From an uncultured Oscillospiraceae bacterium (GTDB lineage Bacteria; Bacillota; Clostridia; Oscillospirales; Oscillospiraceae): a DNA stretch of 64,000 bases. Of the stretch, positions 32,660-43,011 are shown one piece after another (the first letter of the stretch is position 1; every line of letters begins with the position of its first letter). Where the stretch lies: assembly GCA_934590325.1 (NCBI GenBank), contig CAKTOW010000007.1, positions 1 through 64,000 of the forward strand. Direction: 5' to 3'. The notes under the pieces are model-generated. The model saw only the letters and a list, made by a program, of their open reading frames with translations, searched no databases and was not told where the DNA came from. Both the position numbers and the translations under genes were made by a program.

Positions 32660-34523
32660 TGTCCTCTTCAGGACGCCCCACTACTGTCAACTGCACCTCG
32701 CCGTACACTACGGCATACCTTGATGTCGATGGTCTTGTTGTCTCCCGCGCTGCAGTCGCTGTAGACGCCGGAAACCACGTGGCCCGGGGTCTCGCTGGCC
32801 AATGCACTGCCGAAGGTCACTTCACCGAACGTCGCCTCGTTGGTACCGTCATAGACCTTCTCCATGACCGCCACATCCGTGACGGGCAGTTCCCGTTTTG
32901 CGATGGTAATATCTATCGATTTGGGGTGGATGGTACCGGCATAGTTTTCTCTTCCCCGGATCAGGTGGTAGTATTGATAGGTGCCCGCGCTTGTCGCCTT
33001 GGGGATATTCGGGGAAAACTCATAGAGCTGATTGCCTATGCCACCGAACACGAAGATGCCGTACTTGGGATCCAGCTGGCCCGGTTCGATCAGTTCCTGT
33101 GCCGTACCGTCATAGACCAGACCGGTCTTGGCTGTCGGCGGGGTGATGGCGTCCGCCGGAATTTCGAGTTTGGTGATGGTCAGCGGCTCATCGACGCTCC
33201 GCGCGGAGTAGCCGTCCTTGGTGCCCACGAACCAGACCGTATACTTGCCAACCTCGCTGAATTGGTACTCGGCGGAGTATTTTCCGAAATTCAGGTCTTT
33301 CCCCTCCAGCGTGACAGCGTATCGCTGCCCTCCTTCTGAATGTAGAAGGTGACAGACGCGCCCGTGGTGCACGTCACCTCAAGCCGCACGGTCGTGCCGA
33401 TCGGCTCGGAACGGGTGGCTTTGCCGTTGGCCCACAGCAACAGAGTCATGCTGGGAATGGGCAGGCGCGCAATGCTGACGTTGGTCATGGAGGAAACAGC
33501 TGCGTCGGCGGTGTCGCTGTCTCGCCACTCATAGCCGCCGTCGCCCTTTGGCCGCTTATAGCCGTGGCGGTCAAATTCGGTGGGCAGGATGCTGCCCCAG
33601 TCCGCACCGTCCGCGATAGTCAGCGTGCCGTTGATGCTGTAGCTGCCCATATCAATAAACACATCGCTGTTAATCGCGCAGTCGCCGGAGATGTTCTGCA
33701 GCAGCGTGACGGGATTCTTGTTGTTGTCGCTGCGGTTCTGATCGTCGATGACATTCTGCAGCGTCAGATAGAAGGCATACTGCGCCGTGCCGTCCAGCGT
33801 CACCGGTACCCGCACCGCGCCCGGCTGGGCGCAATAGGGGTAAACGGCGCTGCTGTCGCTGCTGTACCAGCCCTCATAGTCGCACGGCACCACGGAAACG
33901 GTCTTTGTCAGATCGTCCGCCGCGTCATATGCCACATAGCTGCCGTCCTCGTACCGGAACGCATAGCCGGAAACCCACAGCGCTCCCATGCTGCCGGTTT
34001 TCTTCTCGGAGCTGTCGATGATGGTCAGGACGTGATTCTCATAAATGATCACCTGCGAGGTCGTTATCCGGAAGCCGTTCAGATCCAGCGTGCAGCCGCT
34101 GGCCGTGCCAATATTGGTCACGTAGTCCGCCGTATAGTCATCCAGCAGCTTGATGACGGGGTTAGCCGCCCACGCCGTGGGGGTTATAGCCGCACAGCTC
34201 GCAGGTCCTCATGTGCTGCTCCGCGCCTGCATACTGCGCATAGCCCCACGAATGTACCGTGCAGCGGGAGATCGTCACGGAGGAAACGCTCCTTCCGTCC
34301 ACCCGCACCTCCGGCTCGCTGCCGGTTTCGATGCACTTGATCTCGTCGTTGCCGTCCTGCTGATTCCATGTGGTCACGTGGGAAAATGCCGCGCCGCCGC
34401 TGTTCTTGACCGTCATTTTCCCGGTGCCGCCGGTCTGCCCGTAGATGGTCAGCGCCTCGGAACGCCCGTCGGGGAGGGTACCATGACCAGTGCCATCAGC
34501 AGGCTGATAATACGTTTCTTCAT
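32660..34523 (-). pseudogene. Decayed YDG-domain surface protein
   Basis: It starts with the same kind of signal peptide as the giant surface protein (MKKRIISLLMALVM at 34523) but runs into a deletion and frameshift within 50 bases. Later frames carry a beta-helix-like region (CTLDLNGFRITTSQVIIYEN), then from about 33340 an Ig-like segment and a YDG domain (AVMEKVYDGTNEATFGEVTFG). At least three frame changes (near 34480, 34155 and 33340) and an abrupt end near 32660 show that it is broken. It was probably a multi-domain wall or surface adhesin. Confidence 0.75.
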
Positions 34524-34779
34524 GCTCTCTTTCCTTTCTGCATTTTCCCGATGGTCCATACTATCCCTATTATAGCGATGATCATGCCGCTTTTCCTGTT
34601 CCTGCCAATCATGTCAAAGTATGAGACCTGTGCAAAACCCACGCCGCGGCACCTTTGCCGCGGCCGCCTTTGGTCATTATACCGGCGGCCCCTGCATATC
34701 CCCCACTTTCGCCCCGCCGCGGTACTGACCGGCCGCAGCGAGGCATAAGATAGGGCAAAACGGAAAGGGGCAAAACGCT

Positions 34780-35556
34780 ATGAGTAAAGTCAGAATATTC
34801 CTTCTGCGGCGCTGGTATGTGACGGCCGGCGCCGCGCTGCTGGCCGCCGCTGCCATTTTCTACGCCGTGAATTACCCGTCCTCTGTCAGCGCGGCGGCCA
34901 CCACCCGGCAGTTGCCTATCTACTCCGTGGAGCGCAGCCAGAAGGTGTGTTCCATCAGCTTCGACGCCGCGTGGGGCAACGAGGACACCCAGACGCTCAT
35001 CGACATTCTTGCGCAGTATAACGTCAAGACCACGTTTTTCGTGGTGGGCGACTGGGCGGAGAAGTATCCGGGATCGGTGAAAGCCCTCCACGACGCGGGC
35101 CATGAGGTCATGAGCCACTCCAACCATCACGACCACTATAACAGCCTGTCCACCCAGCAGATCATCGACGACGTCACCGCCAGCAACCAGCGCATCAGCG
35201 CCACCACCGGCGTGACGCCCACGCTGATCCGCTGTCCCTACGGCGAATACGACGACCATGTCATCGCCGCCATCCGCTCCATGGGCATGGAGCCCATCCA
35301 ATGGGATGTGGACTCCCTCGACTGGAAGGACTACGATGCGGACACGATATGCAAGCGCGTGACCTCCAAGGTCCAGCCCGGCAGCATCGTCCTGTTCCAC
35401 AACGCCGCGTTGCACACGCCAGAGGCCCTGCCCACCATCCTCACCTGCCTTATCAACGACGGCTACACCGTGGTACCTATCTCCCAGCTGATCCTCCCCG
35501 CCCCCTACACCATCGACCACACCGGTCGGCAGTTTGCGGCGTCATCGGGCCAGTGA
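34780..35556 (+). CDS. Polysaccharide deacetylase family protein (PdaB-like)
   Basis: 258 residues: short cytoplasmic N-terminus, one membrane anchor (~residues 12-32), then a NodB-type deacetylase domain. Motifs: SFDAAWG (motif 1; the usual TFDDG becomes FDAAW, as in the sporulation protein PdaB), SHSNHHDHYN (motif 2 with metal-binding His), RCPYGEYD (motif 3), DVDSLDW and IVLFHN. The family removes acetyl groups from peptidoglycan or similar polymers. The FDAAW variant points to the PdaB/YbaN-like group needed in spore formation, in keeping with spo0A in the window. The loss of the second motif-1 Asp makes enzymatic activity uncertain. RBS GGAAAGGGG precedes the start. Confidence 0.88.
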   Translation: MSKVRIFLLRRWYVTAGAALLAAAAIFYAVNYPSSVSAAATTRQLPIYSVERSQKVCSISFDAAWGNEDTQTLIDILAQYNVKTTFFVVGDWAEKYPGSVKALHDAGHEVMSHSNHHDHYNSLSTQQIIDDVTASNQRISATTGVTPTLIRCPYGEYDDHVIAAIRSMGMEPIQWDVDSLDWKDYDADTICKRVTSKVQPGSIVLFHNAALHTPEALPTILTCLINDGYTVVPISQLILPAPYTIDHTGRQFAASSGQ

Positions 35557-35666
35557 AACGGTCACATCATACGGGGATTGAACGCCATACGGCTAAATCG
35601 TTTTGAGAAGGAAAAAAGCCAGTTGATGTCAGGGGCAGCGCCAACTCTTTATACGCATCGGAATCC

Positions 35667-35695
35667 TTGCTTTTTGGCAAAATGCAGGATATACT
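35667..35695 (+). promoter_or_regulatory. Promoter of the mutarotase gene
   Basis: TTGCTT and TATACT spaced by 17 bases, 45 bases ahead of the start codon. Confidence 0.65.
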
Positions 35696-35740
35696 AAGGG
35701 TGAAAAGCTGAAACGCACCTGTGGAGAGGAGACAGCACAG

Positions 35741-36748
35741 ATGAGGGAGATATGTCAGACTTTCGGCATAACAGCGCTCGGCGAGACCGTGGAGAGCTGG
35801 ACGCTGAAAAATGAATTTTTGACAGCGGAGGTGCTTACCTACGGCGCTGCGCTGCGTCGGCTGGTATTCGGCGGCATGGACGTGGTGCTGGGGTACGACA
35901 CATTGTTGGAATACGAGAGGAACGACGGCTGCTTTGGAGCAACGGTGGGCCGTGTATGCAACCGCATCGGCGGGGCATCCTTCACCTTGAATGGCAAGAC
36001 GTACCCGCTGGCGAAAAATGACGGAGAAAACCACCTCCACGGCGGCGCGCAGGGCTTTGACAAGCGTATCTGGATAGCGGAATCACTGCCGGACGGCGTG
36101 CGTCTGCGCCGCCTGTCGCCCGACGGCGAGGAAGGCTATCCCGGCGCACTGAACGTGTCGGTGACGTACCGGCTGGACGGTGCGGCGCTGCAGATAGAGT
36201 ACGAGGCTGAGAGTGACGCCGACACCCTGTGCAGCCTCACCAACCATAGCTATTTCAATCTGAACGGCGGCGGTACGGCTATGGAGCACACCCTGATGCT
36301 GGCGGCGGAGACGTATCTTGAGACCTCGCCGGGCTGCCTGCCCACAGGACGGGCGCTGCCGGTGGCCGGAACGCCCTTTGATTTCCGCACTGCCAAGCCT
36401 GTCGGGCGGGACATCGACGCCCCGGCGGAGCAGCTGCGGCTGGTGAACGGCTATGACCACCATTTCTGCATAGAGGGCGGCGGCCTGCGCCGGGCGGCGG
36501 TACTGCGAGGCGACAGGAGCGGCATCACCATGACGCTGGATACCACCTCCCCCGGTGTGCAGCTGTATACCGCCAACTGGCTATCCCGGCGGAACGGAAA
36601 GGGCGGTGCGGTGTATGAACCCCGCTGCGCCGTGTGTCTGGAGCCGCAGTTTCCGCCGGACGCGGTGCACCACCCGGCCTTTCCACAGCCGCTGCTGCGG
36701 AAAGGTGAAGTATACCGGCACTGCACGATATACACCTTCTCAAAATAA
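35741..36748 (+). CDS. galM: Aldose 1-epimerase (galactose mutarotase)
   Basis: 335 residues, start preceded by GGAGAGGAG. Interconverts alpha and beta anomers of hexoses. Characteristic segments: GATVGRVCNRI, ENHLHGGAQGFDK (substrate-binding His), LTNHSYFNLNG (catalytic His of the NHxYFNL motif), VNGYDHHF and the C-terminal CLEPQFPPDAVHHP carrying the catalytic Glu. It converges on the GH94 phosphorylase gene and probably supplies the right glucose anomer after disaccharide phosphorolysis. Confidence 0.95.
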   Translation: MREICQTFGITALGETVESWTLKNEFLTAEVLTYGAALRRLVFGGMDVVLGYDTLLEYERNDGCFGATVGRVCNRIGGASFTLNGKTYPLAKNDGENHLHGGAQGFDKRIWIAESLPDGVRLRRLSPDGEEGYPGALNVSVTYRLDGAALQIEYEAESDADTLCSLTNHSYFNLNGGGTAMEHTLMLAAETYLETSPGCLPTGRALPVAGTPFDFRTAKPVGRDIDAPAEQLRLVNGYDHHFCIEGGGLRRAAVLRGDRSGITMTLDTTSPGVQLYTANWLSRRNGKGGAVYEPRCAVCLEPQFPPDAVHHPAFPQPLLRKGEVYRHCTIYTFSK

Positions 36749-36752
36749 CGAT

Positions 36753-36787
36753 ACGCCCCCCGCGCAGAGTATCTGCGCGGGGGGCGT
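36753..36787. terminator. Bidirectional terminator between galM and the GH94 gene
   Basis: ACGCCCCCCGCGCAGA / TCTGCGCGGGGGGCGT with a three-base loop between two convergent genes. Confidence 0.8.
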
Positions 36788-36800
36788 GCTGTTATTCATT

Positions 36801-39236
36801 TCAGCCCATAACGGCGTGTACCCGCACCTCTGTGCCGGGTGCGGCCAGCGGCAGCACGTTTCCGGCGACCGGCGTTCCGTTCACGGTGAGGGAGACGATG
36901 CCCGTTTCTGCATGGTGGGGATTCTCCACGGTTATGTGATAGACGGCGCCGCGATAGCGGCGATCCACGGTGAAGCCTGCCCATTCCTCGGGGATACAGG
37001 GGTCGATGGCAAGGCCGTCCAGCGTGGGCTGTATGCCCAGAATGGCTTGGGAAATGCTGACGAACGTCCACGCCGCCGTGCCGGTGAGCCAACTGTTCTT
37101 CCCTTCGCCGAAGGTAGGCGCGTCCTTGCCGGCCACCATCTGACTGTACACATACGGCTCGGTGCGGTGGATCTCGCTGATGTCCTCGATATAGGCCGGG
37201 CAGGTCTTGCGATAGACCTCAAACGCCCGCGTGCCGTGGCCCAGCACCGTCTCGGCGCAGGTGATCCACGGGTTGTTGTGGCAGAAGATACCGGCGTTTT
37301 CCTTATAACCCGGGGGATAGCTGGTGATCTCGCCCAGCTCCAGATGATACCGGGTGTAGGCCGGGTGCAGCAGGACAATGCCGTATTGGGTGTCCAAATA
37401 CCGCTCCACACTCTTCAGCGCCTGCGCCGCCTGACCGGTGGCAGCGCCGATGCCCGCCATGACGCACATACCCTGGGGCTCGATAAAAATTTGACCCTCC
37501 TCACACGTCCAGCTGCCCACAGGTTGACCGAAGGCATCATAGGCGCGGCGAAACCACTCGCCGTCCCACCCGGCGTCCAGCGCGGCGCGCTCCACGGCGG
37601 CGATAGAGGTTTCTGCGTCCTCCGCTTCGTCTGTCATGCTCAGATGACGGCATATATCCGCCCATGCGCGGCCATATTTTACGAACATACCGGCGATGAA
37701 TACGCTCTCGGCCACAGGGCCTTCGCTGGGGCCGGTGGTCTGGAAGCTCTCGCCGGGATGAGCGGAGAAGCAGTTCAGGTTCAGGCAGTCGTTCCAGTCG
37801 GCGCGGCCGATCAGCGGCAGACCGTGGGGGCCCAGGTGCTCCGCGGTAAAGCGGAAGCTGCGGCGCAGATGCTCCAGCAGCGGCTGCTCCGTGCCGGGCT
37901 GTGTGTCAAAGGGCACCGGCTCGTCCAGAATGCTCCAGTCCCCCGTTTCCCGGAGGTAAGCGTCCGTTCCGGCGATGAGCCACAGCGGGTCGTCATTGAA
38001 GCCGCTGCCCACCGCCAGATTGCCCTTCTTGGTCAGGGGCTGGTACTGATGATAGGCGCTGCCGTCGGGAAACTGGGTGGCGGCGATGTCCAAAATGCGC
38101 TCTCTTGCCCGCTGGGGGATCATGTGGACAAAGCCCAGCAGATCCTGACAGGAATCCCGGAAGCCCATGCCCCGCCCCATGCCGCTTTCAAAATAGCTGG
38201 CGGAGCGGCTCATATTGAATGTGACCATACACTGGTACTGATTCCAGATATTCACCATGCGATCCAGTTTTTCATCGCCTGTGGAGACGCGATAGCCGTT
38301 CAGCAGGCCGCTCCAGTGATCCCACAGGACGGAGAGCGCTTCGTCAAAGGCCGTGCCGGAGCGGTAACGCTCCATCATGGCGTGGGCCTTTTCCTTGTTG
38401 ATAACGCCGGGGGCGGCCCACTTGGCTTCCTCCGGGTTTTCGATATAGCCCAGCCCCAGCAGCAGAGACTGGGACGCACCGGCGGCCAAAGACAGAGTGA
38501 ACTGCATAGCGCCTACCGGCGCCCAGCCGTGAGCCACGCTGCCGGTACACGCGCCGTCCTTCACCGCCTGCGGCATGGACGGCCCACCGTAGGCCCCCAT
38601 AAAAGCGTCCCGGCTGGTGTCGAAGCCGTCATAGGGCCGGTCGGCCCACAGAACGGCGTAGTGATCCCGCCGCTCCCGGTACTCGGTCTTGTGATAGATG
38701 GCGTTGGGCTCCAACTCCACCTCGCCGATGGAGAAGTTCCGCTGGAAATTGGAGCTGTCGTCCATGGCGTCCCATAGGCAAAACTCCACATAGGGGAAAA
38801 GAGAAACGGTGCGCTTCGCATCGCTCTCATTAGTGACGGTCAGGCGGAGCAGCAGGCAGTTGTCGCCCTTGGGCACCAGCATCTCCTGTCGGACGGCCAC
38901 GCCGTTTTTGACGCCCCGGATGACGGTGTAGCCCAGCCCGTGGCGGCATTCGTAATCATCCAGCTCTGTCTGCGTGGGCTGCCAGCCGGGATTCCAGACG
39001 GTGCCGCCGTCCTTGATGTATACATGGAAACCGTCGCTGTCCAGCGGGCAGTTGTTGTAGCGGTAGCGGGTCAGGCGGCGGAGACGGGCGTCCCGGTAAA
39101 AGGCGTAGCCTCCCGCTGTGTTGGAAACCAGTGTGAAGAAATCCTCACTGCCCAGATAGTTGATCCACGGCAGCGGCGTGCGGGGCGTCTCGATCACGTA
39201 TTCACGTCTTGCGTCGTCGAAGTGGCCAAAGCGCAT
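36801..39236 (-). CDS. Cellobiose phosphorylase (glycoside hydrolase family 94)
   Basis: 811 residues, the normal length of GH94 cellobiose phosphorylases. Cleaves cellobiose with phosphate to glucose 1-phosphate and glucose in the cytoplasm. N-terminal beta-sandwich ([28 protein letters not shown]), helical linker, then an (alpha/alpha)6 barrel with [11 protein letters not shown], and [18 protein letters not shown] carrying the catalytic Asp, plus [13 protein letters not shown] and [13 protein letters not shown]. Start at 39236 with AAAGGAG. An identical 14-base operator lies before this gene and before the divergent LacI gene. Cellobiose is favoured, but laminaribiose or cellodextrin specificity is not excluded. 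Confidence 0.92.
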   Translation of the reverse strand: MRFGHFDDARREYVIETPRTPLPWINYLGSEDFFTLVSNTAGGYAFYRDARLRRLTRYRYNNCPLDSDGFHVYIKDGGTVWNPGWQPTQTELDDYECRHGLGYTVIRGVKNGVAVRQEMLVPKGDNCLLLRLTVTNESDAKRTVSLFPYVEFCLWDAMDDSSNFQRNFSIGEVELEPNAIYHKTEYRERRDHYAVLWADRPYDGFDTSRDAFMGAYGGPSMPQAVKDGACTGSVAHGWAPVGAMQFTLSLAAGASQSLLLGLGYIENPEEAKWAAPGVINKEKAHAMMERYRSGTAFDEALSVLWDHWSGLLNGYRVSTGDEKLDRMVNIWNQYQCMVTFNMSRSASYFESGMGRGMGFRDSCQDLLGFVHMIPQRARERILDIAATQFPDGSAYHQYQPLTKKGNLAVGSGFNDDPLWLIAGTDAYLRETGDWSILDEPVPFDTQPGTEQPLLEHLRRSFRFTAEHLGPHGLPLIGRADWNDCLNLNCFSAHPGESFQTTGPSEGPVAESVFIAGMFVKYGRAWADICRHLSMTDEAEDAETSIAAVERAALDAGWDGEWFRRAYDAFGQPVGSWTCEEGQIFIEPQGMCVMAGIGAATGQAAQALKSVERYLDTQYGIVLLHPAYTRYHLELGEITSYPPGYKENAGIFCHNNPWITCAETVLGHGTRAFEVYRKTCPAYIEDISEIHRTEPYVYSQMVAGKDAPTFGEGKNSWLTGTAAWTFVSISQAILGIQPTLDGLAIDPCIPEEWAGFTVDRRYRGAVYHITVENPHHAETGIVSLTVNGTPVAGNVLPLAAPGTEVRVHAVMG

Positions 39237-39283
39237 AGAAAGCGTCTCCTTTCGCTCCCGGTGCAGCACCGGAGCCTATAGTG

Positions 39284-39297
39284 CGAAAACGATTAAG
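39284..39297. promoter_or_regulatory. LacI-type operator, GH94 side
   Basis: CGAAAACGATTAAG, identical to 39531-39544. It lies 48 bases upstream of the GH94 start and contains the AAACGATT core typical of LacI/GalR operators. Confidence 0.7.
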
Positions 39298-39495
39298 AGA
39301 TAACAGGGGTGCGTTCAATCTAAAGAGTATCGTATTTCCACGCAAAAAGCAAGATGTTTTTGTACTTTTTTAATAAAATGAGGGGCATTTTTTGCGGCAT
39401 CTTTTGTTAAGTTCGTTTTCGCTGCAAAACTGCACAAATTTTCGTGCCTGCAATCGTGCGAATGTACGAAGTTGCTTGTTTTTGCCAATCCGATA

Positions 39496-39524
39496 TTGCA
39501 ATTTCTCCCGGAATAGGCTATTGT
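39496..39524 (+). promoter_or_regulatory. Promoter of the LacI-family regulator gene
   Basis: TTGCAA and TATTGT spaced by 17 bases. The operator copy at 39531-39544 would sit at the transcription start, giving autorepression. Confidence 0.55.
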
Positions 39525-39530
39525 AGGAAT

Positions 39531-39544
39531 CGAAAACGATTAAG
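39531..39544. promoter_or_regulatory. LacI-type operator, regulator side
   Basis: Second exact copy of CGAAAACGATTAAG, 26 bases before the regulator start. The two sites are 247 bases apart, which would allow DNA looping across the divergent region. Confidence 0.7.
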
Positions 39545-39569
39545 TGATGCGCGAGCAAGGAGGGTGTGC

Positions 39570-40586
39570 ATGGTATCCATGAAGGACATTGCCCAGCGCT
39601 GCGGTGTGTCCGTGGCCACCGTCAGCAAGGCGCTGAACGGCCAGCAGGACATTGGAGAGGACACCCGCCGCCGCATCTGCGACGCTGCGGAGCGGATGGG
39701 CTATATGACCAATTCCGCTGCCCGCGCCCTGAAGACGAACCGCACCTATAATCTGGGCGTGCTATTCGTGGACGAGCGGCACAGCGGGCTGGCTCACGAG
39801 TATTTCTCCGCCGTGCTGGAGAGCTTCAAGACCGAGGCGGAAGCCCACGGCTACGACATCACCTTCCTCAACCACAACGTAGGCGGCAAGCCCACCACCT
39901 ATCTGCAGCACTGCCGCTACCGCGGGCTGGACGGCGTCGTCATCGCCTGCGTGGACTTCACCCATCCGCAGGTGCAGGAGCTGGTGGACAGCGGACTGCC
40001 GCTGGTGACCATCGACCACGTGTTCAACAACCGTCTGGCCGTGACCTCCGACAACCTCCGCGGCACAGAGGCGCTGGTGCGCCATGTGTACGAGGCCGGA
40101 CACCGCCGCATCGCCTTCATCCACGGCGAGGACACCGCCGTTACCCAGAACCGCCTGACCTCCTACTACCGGGCGCTGGAGGCGCTGGGACTGGAGGAGG
40201 AGCCGGACTACATACGCGCCGGGCGGTACCACGATCCGGAGAGCTGTGCCCGGGAAACGGCGGCGCTGCTGGCGCTGCCCCAGCCGCCCACCTGCATCCT
40301 GTTCCCCGATGATTTTTCCGCCATCGGCGGTCTGAACACCATCGCCGCCGCCGGACTGCGCGTCCCCGACGATATTTCCGTGGCCGGGTACGACGGCATC
40401 TATCTCTCCCAGACCATGAGCCCCCGGCTGACCACCTACCGGCAGGATACGGCTGCACTGGGACGCACCGCCGCCGCACGGCTCATCGAGCTGATCGAAA
40501 AGCCCCGCACCACCGTCATGGACCGCACCGTCGTCACCGGCGCGCTGCTGCCCGGCGGAACGGTAGCCCCGCCCCGCACCGAATAA
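39570..40586 (+). CDS. LacI-family repressor of the cellobiose-type locus
   Basis: 338 residues; start at 39570 with GGAGGG. N-terminal helix-turn-helix MKDIAQRCGVSVATVSKALN with hinge helix (TNSAARALKTN), then a periplasmic-binding-protein-like effector domain (residues ~60-330; FIHGEDTAVTQNR, FPDDFSAIGG, DISVAGYDGIYLS). It probably binds the two identical operators in front of itself and the phosphorylase gene and responds to the imported sugar. It is followed after 60 bases by the solute-binding protein gene. Confidence 0.92.
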   Translation: MVSMKDIAQRCGVSVATVSKALNGQQDIGEDTRRRICDAAERMGYMTNSAARALKTNRTYNLGVLFVDERHSGLAHEYFSAVLESFKTEAEAHGYDITFLNHNVGGKPTTYLQHCRYRGLDGVVIACVDFTHPQVQELVDSGLPLVTIDHVFNNRLAVTSDNLRGTEALVRHVYEAGHRRIAFIHGEDTAVTQNRLTSYYRALEALGLEEEPDYIRAGRYHDPESCARETAALLALPQPPTCILFPDDFSAIGGLNTIAAAGLRVPDDISVAGYDGIYLSQTMSPRLTTYRQDTAALGRTAAARLIELIEKPRTTVMDRTVVTGALLPGGTVAPPRTE

Positions 40587-40646
40587 GGTGATACCTGTGC
40601 AAGGCGCACAGTATGTATATCACGCGATTTTAAGGAGGAAAATGCT

Positions 40647-41966
40647 ATGAAGAAGTTTCTGACCATGCTGCTGGCGCTGGTCATGGCGCTGAGCCTTGCG
40701 GCCTGCGGCAAGACCGAGCAGCCCGCCGGTGACGATGCCGACAACAGTAGCACCGACCCGTTCTATATCTGGACGTGGAACACCGACTATCAGAAGATCC
40801 TGGACGAGGTGCTGCCCAAGTATCTGAGCGCCGAGGATGTCGCGCGCATCCAGATCGTCAATGTGGGCGACTCCAATATCTATCAGGACAAGATCGACGC
40901 GATCCTGGCCGATCCCAGCAACGAGCAGTATCCCGACATCATGCTGCTGGAGGTGGGCTATGTGCAGAAGTACGTCCAGTCCGGCCAGCTGATGAAGGCT
41001 GCCGATCTAGGCATTACCTCCGAGGATATGTCCAATATGTATGACTATAACCTGAAGTTGGGCAGCGACGCCAACGGCGACGCCTATGCCCTGTTCTGGC
41101 AGGCCACGCCCGGCTGCTGGCAGATCCGCACCGATCTGGCCGAGAAGTACATGGGCACCACCGATCCCGCCGAGCTGCAGGAAAAGCTGAGCACGTGGAA
41201 TAAGGTCGTTGAAGTCTCCAAGTCCGTCAACGAGCAGAGCGGCGGCAAGGTGAAGCTGCTCAGCGGCGCGGACGATTTGAAGTACGTGTTCTGCAACGGT
41301 GCCCGCACCTCCGCGTGGTATGATGCCGACGACAACATCGTCATCGACGACGCCGTCAAGACCTATTTCGAACTCAGCAAGAAGCTGGAGGGCCTGACCT
41401 TCGATACCAAGATGTGGAGCACCGACTGGGCCGCGCTGAAGGACGGCGATGGCGAGGAGACGGAAGCCTGCATCGCCTTCACCGGCTGCCCCTGGTACAC
41501 CTATTGGTGCTTGACCGATACCTGGTCCGATAACTCCGTGCTGATCCAGGGCCCCCAGGCCTTCTACTGGGGCGGCACTGGCCTGGCGGCCACCGCCAAC
41601 TGCTCTGATAAGGAGCTGGCACGTCAGATCATCTACTACACCACCTGCAACACCGAGTCCATGGTGGCCATCAACACCGCCAACGGCGACTATGTGAACA
41701 ACAAGGCCGCCATCGACTACATCAAGGCCAACGGCTCCGGCACCACCAGCACCTACAAGACCGCCGGCGGTCAGGACATCATCGGCTTCTTCGCCGACAA
41801 GTGTGACGGCATCAACGTGCTGGCCGTGGGCGAGGATCAGGTCATCTGCGAGCAGCTGCTGCCCGCCGCCGTGGATCAGTACATCGCCAACGGTGATCTG
41901 GACGCTGCCCTGTCCGGCTTCGCAGCCTCCATCCACGACAAGTATTCCTACCTGAACGTCAAGTAA
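40647..41966 (+). CDS. Sugar ABC transporter solute-binding lipoprotein
   Basis: 439 residues. Signal peptide with clear lipobox (LSLAACG, lipidated Cys20), then a family-1 extracellular solute-binding fold (PDIMLLEVGYVQKYVQSGQL, ALFWQATPGCWQIR). It captures an oligosaccharide outside the membrane and delivers it to the two permeases encoded next. Strong RBS (AAGGAGG). Context with a GH94 phosphorylase and mutarotase suggests cellobiose or cellodextrins, like the CUT1 systems of other Clostridia (inference). Confidence 0.9.
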   Translation: MKKFLTMLLALVMALSLAACGKTEQPAGDDADNSSTDPFYIWTWNTDYQKILDEVLPKYLSAEDVARIQIVNVGDSNIYQDKIDAILADPSNEQYPDIMLLEVGYVQKYVQSGQLMKAADLGITSEDMSNMYDYNLKLGSDANGDAYALFWQATPGCWQIRTDLAEKYMGTTDPAELQEKLSTWNKVVEVSKSVNEQSGGKVKLLSGADDLKYVFCNGARTSAWYDADDNIVIDDAVKTYFELSKKLEGLTFDTKMWSTDWAALKDGDGEETEACIAFTGCPWYTYWCLTDTWSDNSVLIQGPQAFYWGGTGLAATANCSDKELARQIIYYTTCNTESMVAINTANGDYVNNKAAIDYIKANGSGTTSTYKTAGGQDIIGFFADKCDGINVLAVGEDQVICEQLLPAAVDQYIANGDLDAALSGFAASIHDKYSYLNVK

Positions 41967-41981
41967 GGCAACTTTCCGACA

Positions 41982-42013
41982 GGACTCCCTCCCCCGGTGG
42001 GGGGAGGGAGTCC
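41982..42013 (+). other. Strong hairpin between binding protein and permease genes
   Basis: GGACTCCCTCCCCC / GGGGGAGGGAGTCC: a long GC-rich inverted repeat without a T run. In ABC operons such hairpins commonly stabilise or partly terminate the message so that the binding protein is made in excess of the permeases. Confidence 0.7.
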
Positions 42014-42042
42014 TGCGGCCATTTCCCGAAAGGAGGCCCGCC

Positions 42043-43011
42043 ATGCGCATACCGAGACAAAAGCGCAGGGGCATCAGCTACAGCAAATACGGCTATCGGT
42101 TCATCCTGCCGTTCTTTCTGGTATACCTGGTGTTCTCCCTGTGGCCGCTGCTGAGCACGTTCTATTACAGCCTGTTTGAATACACCACCCGTAATCTTGT
42201 GGAGACCTCCCGCTTCGCGGGATTGGAAAACTACGGCAAGATACTGGGGCTGGTGGAAGGGGAGAAGGCCAACTTCCTTCTGTACCTGGGGAACACCGTG
42301 CGGATATGGATCTGCAACTTTGTACCGCAGATCCTGATGAGCTTGCTGGTGGCCGCATGGCTGACCGACAACCGCGTGGAGCTGAAGGGCAAAGGCGTGT
42401 TCAAGGTGCTGACCTATATGCCCAACATCATCACGGCGGCCTCCGTTTCCATGGTGTTCTACGCGCTGCTGTGCCAGTACGGCCCGGTGATGACCACCCT
42501 GCGGAAGCTGGGCTGGGTGGCGCAAACGGCCAACATCATGTCCGACAAGTGGGCCACCAGCCTGACCATCTCCTTTATCCTGTTTTGGATGTGGTACGGC
42601 AACACGTCCCTGATCCTGATCTCCGGCATGATGGGCATCAACAAGTCCCTGTACGAAGCCGCCGACATCGACGGCGCTACCTCGTGGCAGAAGTTCATCC
42701 GCATCACGCTGCCGCTGCTGAAGCCGGTGCTGCTGTACACGCTGGTCACGTCCGCCATCGGCGGATTGCAGCTGTATGACATTCCCGCGCTGTTCAACAC
42801 CAACGGCGGCACTATCGGCTATCCCGACGACACCAGCACCACCGTTACTATGTATATCATGCGCCTGCACAGCACCGACACAGGCCGCGCCGCGGCGGTG
42901 TCCATTCTGCTGTTCCTGGTGACGGTGGCTATCTCCATGCTGCTGTTCTTCTTCATGAAGGAGCGGCAGCCCCGCAAAAAGCACATTCAGGCAGGAGGTG
43001 ACGCGCAGTGA
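42043..43011 (+). CDS. Sugar ABC transporter permease (MalF-like)
   Basis: 322 residues with six membrane helices. Typical CUT1 first permease: FILPFFLVYLVFSLWPLL at the N-terminus, and the EAA loop SLYEAADIDGATSWQKFIRI for contact with the ATPase. RBS AAAGGAGG. The stop overlaps the GTG start of the next permease by four bases (GTGA), so translation is coupled. No ATPase gene is present, so a shared MsmK/UgpC-type ATPase encoded elsewhere is expected. Confidence 0.93.
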   Translation: MRIPRQKRRGISYSKYGYRFILPFFLVYLVFSLWPLLSTFYYSLFEYTTRNLVETSRFAGLENYGKILGLVEGEKANFLLYLGNTVRIWICNFVPQILMSLLVAAWLTDNRVELKGKGVFKVLTYMPNIITAASVSMVFYALLCQYGPVMTTLRKLGWVAQTANIMSDKWATSLTISFILFWMWYGNTSLILISGMMGINKSLYEAADIDGATSWQKFIRITLPLLKPVLLYTLVTSAIGGLQLYDIPALFNTNGGTIGYPDDTSTTVTMYIMRLHSTDTGRAAAVSILLFLVTVAISMLLFFFMKERQPRKKHIQAGGDAQ

